Source: Ectocarpus siliculosus (Eukaryota; Sar; Phaeophyceae; Ectocarpales; Ectocarpaceae). From it: a stretch of DNA of 64,000 nt. Each line of letters opens with the position of its first letter. Positions within the stretch are counted from its first letter, which is position 1. This document shows positions 39,481 to 51,051 of this stretch, piece by piece. The translations under genes were made by a program, and so were the position numbers. The notes under the pieces were generated by a model, which was given only the letters and a program-made list of their open reading frames with translations, had not been told where the DNA came from and did no database searches. Location: NCBI GenBank assembly GCA_000310025.1, contig FN647968.1, positions 56,999 to 120,998 on the forward strand, read 5' to 3'.

Positions 39481-40892
39481 ATGTGTGTGTTTGTGTGTTT
39501 TTAAGTTCGTGGTAGCTTTGCCGGATTGTTGTGCGCCTTGTGCATGTTTCCGTTTCTTTCATATTGGCCTTCTACTTTTTTTCAGCACTCACTCCCTTAC
39601 GATTGACTGCCCCCGAGTGTTTGTATAGGTTTATGTACATGTATAGAACCGACAATGTTCATATCTTGTTCCTTTTAACGTCCAACGGTGTTGTCGATCA
39701 TGCGTCTGCGTGGTATCTGTACAAATGCTAGCATGTGGTGTTCGTAATGTAGAGCGTGAGGGGGGGCTTCGGGGGTACGGTCGGGGGTTCCGTGAAAGCA
39801 CAGGGGGTGTATGTCGTGTTCAGGGGGTTCCGTGTATGATTTTTGTCAAAATTGTTGCATATCGTCAGAACAAAAAAACTCTGCAGCTATCGACGTATCT
39901 CGACGAGGCGGTCACGACCATCGTTGTTTCACGTTCCAATTCTTCAAAAAAAAAGTTATCGCACAAAACGTGAATGCACAAATTGTTGTGCACGGACCGT
40001 ACTAGTCTAACACTTGACGGAGTCGATTCCCGTGGTCACAGGCTAACTTACCCAAAAAAAGGTATACGAAAATAAAATGGACCCGAAGGGTCCGCAAGCC
40101 AATAAAAGTCAACGACAGATAGTCTAGGCCACTCCGCTTGCCTCTCTGCACTCTATGCGAGGAAACCCTAGATTGGAAAAAGATAGAAAAAGATAGAAAA
40201 AGTAATAAGAACAAGAAAAAGAAAGAGAAAGAGAAAAAGTGCCTGCTGAAAATTAGCAAGAGTTTTGACTTGCCGTCAAGCAGTAGTGTATGGGGAGTAT
40301 TGTGTGGACTGTACCCGGCCGGCGGCCTTTATTTTTCAAGTGTCCCTGGCTTGTCGGGATCTTTGTTCTATTATACTGTAAATGTCATGCAATGTCTGCT
40401 TACGGTGTCGTGGCCCGCTCCGCGGGCGCCCACGGATGACATGTTCACGGAAAATTCAGCAGTGACCTACGTGCGTCCATGAATGGTACGATGATGGCTC
40501 AACGAGCACGTGCTTCCGTGGACGCCCATGATTTCCCTTCCTTCCCACCAGAGTTCCGTGCACTGTGCATGGCCAGAAATCGGTAGGGCACCATGGACGC
40601 TCGTAGCACCACTGCGGACGTATCAGCGATATCCTCCTTGGTGGTAAGAGTGTTGTTTTCTTTCTCAACAACTGTCCGTGGAAAACGCCCCGACAGACTC
40701 GGCCGCCGCCATCTTGTCGCCATCCCGACAATCCTTGGAAAAGCGCTTGATCATCGACAATTAAGGTAGACAAACGTTGAAGTTTCTACAGGCCAGTAGT
40801 CATTGCTGAGTCACTTACGGCATGTCAACACCTATGTTGGTGGGTTGCGGCGGTCGTTCTCGGACGGTGTTTGCAACCCTATGTTTCCGCAG

Positions 40893-43800
40893 ATGGCGAG
40901 CACAAGACCCCTCGGACGTCCTCTGGCGAGTTGGCGGGACATCTAAATGACTTGGTGGAAGCGTCAGCGAGAGACGCGGACAACCAAGTGAGACTCACCA
41001 CGTTCCTAGTTCTGTCTCGTATTTTCACCGAGAGCAACGGCCTACGAATCCGATCGTTTCGTAAGTTGGGGGCTCTCTCGCCTCAACTCATGCTCGACGC
41101 GACCTTCCGTTTGCCTCCGAAGACCACCACGCCCACCCATGCTCTCGCCCCGAAGCGTTGTCCCTCCCGCGGCAAAGCCCTCTGCTCTTCTCGCCTCGCC
41201 AACACTACATTCTGTCTCAGCCCCTCCGAACGTAGCTCGTCGGCTTAATCTAGATCTCCATGGCTTGAGTCTCATGCAATGTTGACGGTAGCCCTTGCTG
41301 CAGAATGCCAACACCAACACGGCGCTGGCAGAACATCTTTTAAGCGTATTCGATCGCACCGACAATCCCCCACTTCTTCCACAGAATTTCGAAAGAAGTT
41401 CGCTCTGCACGCGCAAGGAAACGTTGAACCCGCAACCCTATCTTTTGTTCTCGAGGTGGCCAACGTCGTGTTCGTGAAAACACACAAGACTGGGTCTACT
41501 ACTCTCGCGGCTGTTTTCTACCGCTACGCGGTGCGACACAAACTTAGGGTGAGCGAAGTTGGCGTCGCTGCTGTTCTCCCCGCCATTGCCTCACCCGGAG
41601 CGAGAGTTTGATGTTGTTCGTTTTGCGCTTGTTCGACGGACAACGGCGAGCATGGGTGCATCTCTGGTACTGTGCCCCCACCTGAAACGAATGGCGGGAT
41701 ATCTACTCTCCGAGGCAAACTCGGTGTTCCTTTCCAGCTCCGAGATACATGTGGCATCTATTGAGAAGAAACATGGACTTGTTTAAAAGTCGAGATCGTG
41801 CAGTACTGCGGTGTCCAGGGCATTGGGACATGTTCAGCACTGCGCAAGTAGGCAATGGTCACCAATCCCTCACGCATTCGCTTTGGAGATATTTATTTCT
41901 CAGGGTGAAACCTCGTGCACAGCGAAGCACCATCTACCGTGATGCTGATGTCGCTTTTCGCATCACAGTTTCGTCTTAGTTGGATCTTCCGACGTACTGT
42001 TCCTCTCCCACACAAGTACGCAGGGAAGGCATATTTCCGGAGATTTTTCGTATTGTGCAACCGCAAGGTTTCTCGTCTGCGCCGCCCTGCGTCAAAGCTG
42101 ACCCAACGCTTGTTGGCGACAAAGTACTCTCGAAGGCTCTCGCGCGGTCAACTCGAATCCCAGTTGTCTTGGTCGTCCACAAAACTTTGGAGGTGTCTGG
42201 ACCCAACAGCGGACGTTCTTTGGCCCCCGTTTGCCGCCAGTCTGATCCATCTCATCGGCAACGCCCCAACGCTTCGCACATCATCTTGGTCTTTTTCACT
42301 GAAGTTTCACGGCCGTTCATAGCTTGAGACACGCCCTTACACGCCCTTCGTCGTTTCTCGGGACCTTTCATTTGTCTGTGACGGCACCGATGGTCCCCAT
42401 TCTTAACGGTCCTCTTGGCGCTTGCCGGGCGCGTAGCTGGCGCACTTCGGAAAGGGAAAAGGGACAATCGCCAACCTCAAGAAGGCAGCCACTCAGGTTC
42501 GGGTTCAAGGCCATGCCGCTTCCGACCCGAAGCAAGCATCTCGGTCATGACGTTTGGTGTTCGTGCATGCTGTACGCTCCGATATGGCACGGTACAAGTT
42601 GGTCTTCACGTTTTTAAAGCTGTTATAGACGAGTTCTCAGTCCATGACAATGTCTGTTTCTCCCAGGGTCAGCTCACTCTGCCGCGTCGGTGTGCAACCA
42701 ACGTGAAGTGGATCGACGCCCTTCATCAAGTCGACATCGACCACTTAGCGGCTACAATACTTGGGCGTTGTATGTATTCAGAACTCGCCGAAATATAAGA
42801 ACCTGGAGGTGAAGAACGGGAGACCTACAACGATAGAGTCTCGACCAATCAAAACAGTTGCTCAGTTAAGGTTTCACATGCTACTAGGATATCCGGTAGA
42901 ATTAACAAAAAGCGAGATTCGGAAAAAAAGTAACGAGGTTTTCGTATTTGTGGCGCGTTCTGCTCGCACTTTGCTCTTCTTGACCGGTCCCAATCAGACC
43001 AGGAAGAGCGGAGAACGCGTAGACGTCATGCACTACCACATCTCCCACAGCGGTGAGTACACGGGCACATGGCCACAAGCGGAGAACTACTTCCGGAGGA
43101 TCATGCGGCATCCAGACAGCATCAACTTCGTGACGGTTTTGCGGGAACCTCGATCACATCTTCTCAGGTACATGCCTATTTCTGACACGGTACTGCGCAC
43201 TATGTAATTAAATTTCCCACTGGTTTGAAGTTCCAGGGGATTCGCCGTCGCTCGAGGAACGGACGATGTGGGATCCATCACCCCACAAAGCGTGCGAGAC
43301 CTGCGATGTAGTCCTTTGCCTGTTTGTACCGTGCACGAAAAAATCGACAGCCCGTCGGCATGATAGCTTGGAAAAACACTTGTTGACCCGCACACCCACA
43401 CCCCATTGTACCCCCCCGTAGGATCGACAAAACAACAATTTCGATGGTACTTTCGTCGGCAAAACAACAAACTGAGAAAAAAAATACACTTCTCTTCTTC
43501 ACTGGCCCCGTCCACCTATCCTGCTCACCGATAAGCATCGCGTGTAGCTGCTGCTGCATACAACCGGGTTGCACCGCGGACAACACAAAGCTCGCAGTGT
43601 TGAGCGCACGCGCAAGGAGGAGGGGGGGGGACACAACCCGTTGTATCTCCGCGCACCCCCCCCCCCCCCTTCATGTGTTGGGGTATGGGGGCAGTAATCT
43701 ACGCCTCTCTCTGACAGTTCCAAGTTGAACCTGCAAGTGTATGGGCCTAGAAAACACTTGTCGGGAGAAGCCGGGATAGGGGGACCTTGAGTGAAGACGA

Positions 43801-46730
43801 AGACAGAGTCCAAGGTTGCGACCAAGGGGTTGCGATCATGTCCAATGTGAAAAAAATGAAATCGTCCGCGACAGACGTGGGAGATTGTAACCTCCATGAA
43901 CGGGATCTCGACGTTACCTCCCCCTATTTTTAGTCTCCTTGGTTGCTAGGCAAGAAGGCTTCCAAGGGCACCAGGAACCCGACCGGGTAGGCGATGGGAG
44001 ATAGTGCCCTTTTTGAAGCGGATCTCCACAACTACAATACCCGAATATCAACGAACGAAAAACACATGCGGGGCAACAGGTACACTTTCGTCCCCTTTTG
44101 TCGGCCTAGGGACACTCCCATCAAATCCACGACCTCCTCTTCCGTCATCTTGTGGCGAAAGGCTTGCATTTTCTTGGGGCCCTCGTCTTGGTAGTACCAT
44201 CGATCGGCAGGGTCGTGACTTTGTGACGTGTGTGACCCTTCATCTCGTCCCTATCCCACGTCCCCCCTCTTACGCCCTTTGCAACGTGCGATGTCAACCG
44301 GGTTTGCCAACGCCAACGGTGTTGGTCGCTGATGACTCCTCACCAGCTGCTACTATTTCTACATATTTCCGGAATGCGAGGTAAAACACTACCCTTCATT
44401 TATATAAAGTGTTCAGGCTGGCATGCTTCGACGCCGGAGTTTGGTTTGTTCTGCAACGTGCTTGAGCTGGCATCTTCTCGCACTTAGTTGAGCTGACATC
44501 TTCTCGCACTTAGGTGTCAGTCGCTCGGCGTTTAAGACGCGAGGATCCTACATGCCTGCCCTTCCTTGCTAATTCGTCACCTATGGTGCGTTGACTTGGA
44601 AATCGGCAGCGATGACCAAGATCTCCGCCGACACCAAGGGGGCGGGGGGGAGGGGGGATCTGATATTCCGGCCTGTTTCCAAATTGGCAAACACCTTGAA
44701 CCAGGACCTTGATCAACCTATACCTTGCAATAGCTTGGCGCATAGTTCCACTTTGGTCCAAGGGTCCATATGCCGTGTTTTCTAACATACTAGGACCATT
44801 CTTTACCACTGCGTTAGCTATCCATCGAGGACTACTTGATGGACCCGGCCCACGCCGGAGACGAGAACCGGCACCGCCTGCGCAACCCTCTGTCAGCCGA
44901 GTTCGGCGTGAAGACGACAAAAGAGATGAACACCTTCATCGAAAACCATCTCCCAGACTTTAAGCTGGTGAGCTCATCCCAGGCTGGCCGGCGTCGCGGC
45001 TTTCCCCCCCGGCGAGCAATGACATAGCCCACCGGAGGTTGTGTCTTGTCTTTTGCTAGCCCTCCAAACCGGTTGGAAATTCTCGGCACTAGGTACGATA
45101 GAAAAGCAGCCGCTAAGGTGCGCTCAGAATAGGTTGGCCCGCACCCGCCAACAATCGACGGTCGCGTTTCGCTAGAGCATCTACGATGGGTGTGACCGCT
45201 TTGGTTCGAGACCACAACCAATCGGTTTGCCGATGTTGCTCAGTCAGAATTTGTCTATGTTTTCGCGAAGCTACACACCGATTCGGAGCCTGCGTCCTGG
45301 CACGAACCCCGCGAAATGTAGGTGGCTCGGTTCAAGGAAATCCGGTCGGTGAAGATCATCACCAACAATGCATGCTTTTGACAGTACCAGAGCTCGGCTT
45401 TCCCTTACTCCAAATCCCCAAATGACTTGCTTGCGCAGGTCATGCTGACAGAGCGAATGGACGAGAGCCTGATGATTCTGCGAAGCCTGCTCGGCTGGCA
45501 CATGATTGACGTTACCTACGCCTCCCTCAAGGCGCGACAAGGGCGGGTGCGAGACGTTACGACGGCAAGCCGTTGATCGATCGCCCCGACTTCTGCCACT
45601 TTTCCGAGGAGGTGCGGTTGTCAAGGGACCTTCCTGTGTGTTTGTTTTTCCTTGTCCATTTGACGTGCATGGGGTCGATTTATTCCCTGTTGACGTTGCG
45701 CAACGTGTTCACGAAGCTTGTGTGTTTCAAAAGCTGCGCAGCCAAGGACTTCGTGTACCATGCATGGTCTACGTGCAACAGTAGTGTCGTTGGCACACAT
45801 CTTCGAAACGACAGACCAACATATCAAACTAATTTTCCGAGGTGGACTACGGTGGTACCGCGAAACGACGAGGTATGTATGTCAGCGACCCGGCCGAGCA
45901 CACGCGGGCAGAGGCCAGAGGGTTTCACCTACAGGTGCACTATTATTCATGGCCCTGGGCCTTCTTGTACAAGTTTTGATGCCACTTCTTGTGCTAGTCG
46001 CAAGCGACGTGTGGTGGGGGATGGTCGCCGGCAACTCCACCTGTTTCTGTTCATCTGCCGGCGAAATATATGCTCCTCCGATGCCCATCGTTTCAACAGT
46101 AACCTTCATTTTGGCGACAGGTGACGCCTCTAGACTGTAAACTCGCTCCATTTGATGCTGAAAACGGGGGCTCTTTGATGGTTCTTTCATAGGTGCAAGC
46201 CAGGATCGACGAACTGACCATCCTGGACCAAGCCCTCTATGACGCGGGCAAAAAAGAATTCGAAAAGGTACAGTGATTCCCAGGTTGTTTCCAATTCACT
46301 TCAAGCAGGTTTTTACGGTTCTGATATTAACGCGTGGATCGCGAAGGTCGTGCTCAAATAGGTTCTGATTTTCCTTGACGTGCGAAACCTTTACTCCATT
46401 CGTGTCCATCCCGTCTCGCAGCGGTTGTCGAGCATGTCCACTTCAATTCAAGCCGACCTGGCCGGCTTCCAAGCACTGCAAGACAACGTTTGCACTTACC
46501 TGGAAGGGAACTCATCGGTCTCGGCCCGTGAGATGTAAGTGGGCCAATAGGGGAACCAGTAGTACCACACGTTCTACAGATATATATATATATATCATGT
46601 GTCCTGATGCAGTCTTGTCTCTAGCTGGTATCAAGAGGTTAAACCCCAGAGAAAGTATTCATGCGGCGGAATGGGTGTCGCCTGCAGGAAACAACGTAGC
46701 GCAAACTGCGTGAGATGCGGACCGGTTTGA
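40893..46730 (+). CDS. Gal3ST-like carbohydrate sulfotransferase (5' end and one internal part unresolved)
   Basis: The product should move sulfate from PAPS to a sugar hydroxyl in the Golgi, as galactose-3-O-sulfotransferases do; in brown algae such enzymes are candidates for sulfating fucans. Exons read: 40893-40987, 41304-41345, 41456-41548, 42998-43167, 44347-44380, 44818-44967, 45439-45611, 46193-46267, 46422-46534 and 46625-46730. VVFVKTHKTGSTTL is the 5'-phosphosulfate loop and VLREPRSHLLS the 3'-phosphate site. ERMDESLMILRSLLGW is the family's conserved helix. The first exon with ATG and anchor is not found, and sequence between the third and fourth listed exons is probably missing. 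The exon at 45439-45611 is 173 nt between two phase-0 junctions, so it is one base out of frame (see findings). The gene is either damaged or mis-sequenced there. Confidence 0.8.
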
Positions 46731-46781
46731 CAACGTGGCCGTCCGCATGTGCTCTGGCGGTGGCTGTCTGCCCGATGTTTT

Positions 46782-47345
46782 TTTCGCTGTTTTCCCCAGG
46801 TATCGAAGCATGGACGCGGTCTACACCGACCCCCCCCCCGCGTATCCTTTCTGACGGACGGAGTGCTCTCCTAAGGAGCATGTGTATCTTCCCGAAACGC
46901 GATGACGTTTTCGAATCAACAAGTCGGAGTAATCCGTTTAGTGGGTGATTATGGTTGGTTGTGGAATGGAAAGCACACGCGAGCATGACAACGCGTCCAG
47001 TCACACAGGAAACTGTTGTGCTGGTTGTCTCTGTACACGTGCGCGTTAGGTTCGGCGTAGGACAGATGGGCAGTGTGCATAATGCACCATTGGCCATTTT
47101 TCCGCACCATAGTACACTATTTCCTTCCACGTACTGCAGGACACGACACACGAAAAACTTGAAGTTCTTCAGTAGGGAAGGGGAGGAAGTTGTATTTGTT
47201 GTTCACTTTCCTTGAGTTGGAGGTTTCGAGCAAACAAACCCGCGGGACTTTAGGCGGCATCCCATCGCCCACATTGATTATTACCATACCTCGCGAAGTT
47301 TGAACTCGACTGGTGCCTCTGGCGGTAGAATTGGCTATGCCGGTG
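46782..47345 (+). repeat. long direct duplication, copy 1
   Basis: This begins about 50 bases after the sulfotransferase stop. It matches 54348-54915 in the same order and orientation with many small indels, at roughly 75-80% identity by eye. Landmarks are GGTATCGAAGCATGG, CCCGAAACGCGATGACGTTT, TCGAATCAACAAGTCG and CGACTGGTGCCTC. Weaker similarity seems to continue downstream to about 47560 (AATCGCACCCATCTCG). Confidence 0.75.
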
Positions 47346-50300
47346 TTTGACTATCTGTACTTTAAACAGACACGACCTTCTGCTTCCCGTTTTCAGCGAG
47401 ATGGACCTACTGCTGCTGCAGGTCTTACCAAGTGAAGACCGATTCACTCCCTTCAAGACTGAGGTGGCAATGGTCCTTAATTTTCTCTCTCAAGCCACAT
47501 CCACTTGGAACAGAAATCTCAGCAGCTAATCGCACCCATCTCGGCAAAAGGATCTGTTTGCAACAGACGAATTCATCTGCTTCTTGGATTACTATTCTTC
47601 TATTTTTCTAAGCCCGCCAGAGGCTGAATTGTCGTATTTTGTATTGGTCCGCCGGTTGGCACGGTAGACGCCGTTGAAAGAAACACACAATTTGTAACGG
47701 CGGCGCCTACTCTAGTGGCACGCCTTTCGCATGGCTATGATCCCGCCGCAGTTTTCCTATTGCTGTTGCACACACCGTCATCATCCCCCCCCTCTTCCCT
47801 ACCTTCAAACCCCCTTCCGGCAAGGCTCCGAAGGTAAGCCACCTGCTGTAGCTTTGTTTGGTAAGTTTCTTGTTATTCATACATACATGTGTACGTCTTG
47901 GTTTGTCCGCAGTGCGCCGCCTGAGAGGTATGTACCTGTTGTTTCTTCTTGACACTTGAAGTACTAAAGTTTTATTCGAGTATGGTATTGCATTGCATGC
48001 GGGGTGTGGATTCAGGCGTCCAGAACATGACGGTAGGCACTACGGATGCGTTCATAGCATGCCCGGCAGATCGTCACCCTTGCGTCATAACCCCCCATCC
48101 TCCGGAGGTCTGCATGCATGCATGTTTCTTGGTTTCGAAGAGCATGATCTCGCATCGGAAGTACATCACAAAGTGGAAGATGGCAAACCGAGGGTGACTA
48201 CACTAGTCTAAGCACCGTACGTACAGTATCGCCTTCTTTCGGGATCTTCCGACTCAACAAATAACCCATCCATTAGATGCAGCTACTGTATACTTACTTC
48301 AAATGTAGTCAAAAATAGACTCTTGTATAAATTTCTGTGCCGTTTTCATCACCCCAGTTGTTTGGAAGACAATAGCTCACAGATTCTACCTACGGCAAGG
48401 TCTTGCCTTTCTAACTGAAGAGATCCCATCCAGGGTCACACGGAGTACGTCTGCTGCGGTGATGTGTTGTTCGGTTACTGCACCTGCCGTTCGTTACCGT
48501 CAAATGTCGCGGCTATACTGTAGTACAACTCCATACAGCAGCACCACTCCCTAAAGCGTTGTAGCATGAGACGACGAAAAATCATAGATCCGAGTGAGGT
48601 ATTATGTACAAGTAAGCCGCGCTAGAAAATCGATTCGAGGTCATTAGGTCAGGGCCATCGGGGCGATCCGCTTGTTGTTGTGGATGAGATACTGATGTCC
48701 CACGATATCACGAGATCACGATATCACACGATATCACGATGAATCACAAAGGTTTTCGTTCCGTTTCGGAGGCGAACAACAGTTGCGCCGCATACGGTAC
48801 GTACGTACGGTAGTTCGTCTAGCGGGCAGCTCGGCAGCTTGCAGGTGCATCGATCTACTGCTGTAGGCATCTCCAGTATCTACTCAGGGCGGCTCTCTGG
48901 TACTTGCACGCGCTACTGACGCCCCGCACAACAAGCCACGTGTGAAAAAGGTATGCTCGCTTCGGATGCCTGGTGACTGCTTTTTCGAAGATGTGCTGGG
49001 AATTTCGTTTGTGAAGATCCAAGGAGAACCGGTAGAAAATCTTTGCGGCTCTCGGCGGGACACTCTTAAAGTAGGATTGTCTACTCCTGCTGTACCTCGG
49101 ACTAGTAAAGGCTGTACTCTTCACAGTCCGTGCTTCCAAGAAGACCCCACGCCTAAGAAGGAGTACTCATCATCGGAGACACGGGCCTTCACACTACTGT
49201 ACTGTATATCAGGAGGGCCAATGTCCGTTAGTTGCCACCAAGACTCTGTCGCGAAAGTATGTCACGGATAGCCGATGCTTTGTGACTACAGCTTTTAAAA
49301 CGTATGGAGCAAATTTGGCACTTCGTTGGCTTCCCGCTGCACCCTGCCCACAACAAGTGCTTAGGCGAACAGCATACCAGTCACCTGCGCAGTCGATCCG
49401 CCGAGAATTTTCTATGTAGCTACAATGCATCCCATTTCGACAGGTCTACCGCACGAGGTTGCCTTGGCATGGGCGGGTAAACGCCCCTCCACACCGCAAT
49501 ACACCGATCGAGACATCCACTCAAAGTTCAGAACATGACGCCGATGTGCTCAAACTCGGACCCGTCGCGTAGAGGGAGAAAAATACATCAACAATACTCC
49601 TTGACATCCGTACACATTCAATGTGGTGGCGGGCACAGACCGTATCACAACCCGGAGACTCACAAGAAACGACGTATAGTCTACAGCAGTGTAGGTTGGA
49701 TTCATGAAAAAACGGATTTCATGCTTTCGAACACTACTTCTGTACCTTGAAGCTCGCCGATGCATTTTCCCAACCAAATGGCATTAACACCGGGATCGGT
49801 GTTCGCCCAGACTTTCACCCATTGTATATGCATTTCCTGAGACAGCACGATGGATCAGCTCCCGGGGCGCTGACGACTCCCGCACCGCCAACAGATTACC
49901 AAGTTCGGGACCGTTGGATGCTGAGGCACTCAAGTAGCTAGTCCACCTACAACTTGCCATCAAGTGAGCGGGCATCGGATCAAACATTTCACTGATACAG
50001 CACGAGGGGAAAGAACGACGGATGAGGGAATGGGCGTTCTGCGAGACGCTACACTCAAGCTTAATTCGGTCGTCTCCCCGTCGCTCCCTGTTAAATGATG
50101 TGGCCCTTGAAATACAAAAACGTATAACAGCGCATGTGTTGCGGCCGTGGAGGGATGGGGGATGTCAGCTCGCCATGAAACACGCACTGTTGATTAATTC
50201 TTCCCGTAGTTGTACTAGCTCTTTGACAGTGGCCAACCCACCCGTGCTACGCGTCACGAAACACGAGCATGCGCTTGCACTGCTCCGAAGCATCAACCGG

Positions 50301-50825
50301 AGGACTATGCAGCGAACGAATGCACTGTAAGATTTGCAACTCTCTAGTTGTTGTTTCGGATCATCCCACCTGTTTCTTTTCCATTTTGCACGTGTCGGGC
50401 TGCGCGTGCGTTCAACCCTAACGTCTCCTCTTAATCACGTTGGTGCAATAGTGTACGAGTGAGGCAGGGCAAGGAGTAACGTCCAAAGCTTCGAAGCAAC
50501 GCCTAGAGCAGGCAACGTGCGAATGCAAGGCGGCCTGCCTAAAAGCCATCTCGTGAAAGGGAACGGCACCAGGTGTGTGCCCAAGACGTTATTCCACGGA
50601 AAAATTGCACATGAAGGTGCTTCAGCTGGGCCTGTCTGTGTGTTGCTGCGTTGCTGGGGCCAACGCGCATGCGCGTGTTGTATGCATGCAGCATGTTTCC
50701 CCCTCCATACAATGGACCAGCGGCTCAACACCGACAATGGCGCAACTGAGAGCTTTGTTCATCGTCATGCCCGCGGTTGAGAGATGTTGTAGTAGACTGC
50801 TTGCCGGCGCCTTTTAGGCGTCGCG

Positions 50826-51051
50826 ATGACGCTGATTCAACGGGCGGCTACGAATCGACTTGTAACAACTTGTAGTCGCAATTTACGCCTAACTCGTCCT
50901 GCTCTTGCTTCTCGGGGTGCACGTTCCCAAGCAGATGCTATCTTCGACGCCGCGAAGGCCTTCGTGGAGAAAATCTCGCCTACCTACACGGACGAGGAGG
51001 TCATGCTCGTGAAGACCTTCAGGCAAGAATATGGAGTAGATACGTTGGTAT
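50826..51051 (+). CDS. possible first exon of an unassigned, perhaps mitochondrial, protein
   Basis: A frame starting with an Arg/Thr/Leu-rich, acid-free leader (MTLIQRAATNRLV...) then an ordinary acidic stretch (FVEKISPTYTDEEVMLVKTF) ends at a plausible GTATGC donor. The leader looks like a mitochondrial targeting peptide. I could not find convincing later exons, so the gene is unproven. Confidence 0.3.

Larger units (their letters stand above)
32041..40892. other. repeat-rich intergenic region
   Basis: Nearly 9 kb upstream of both the fucosyltransferase and the sulfotransferase, without a gene I can identify. It holds homopolymer tracts near 32515-32540 and 32630-32670, the dispersed repeat copy B, a pogo-like MITE, paired direct repeats near 37642-37760, a fossil recombinase fragment with an inserted MITE, and a few unassigned ORFs, listed separately. 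Confidence 0.55.
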
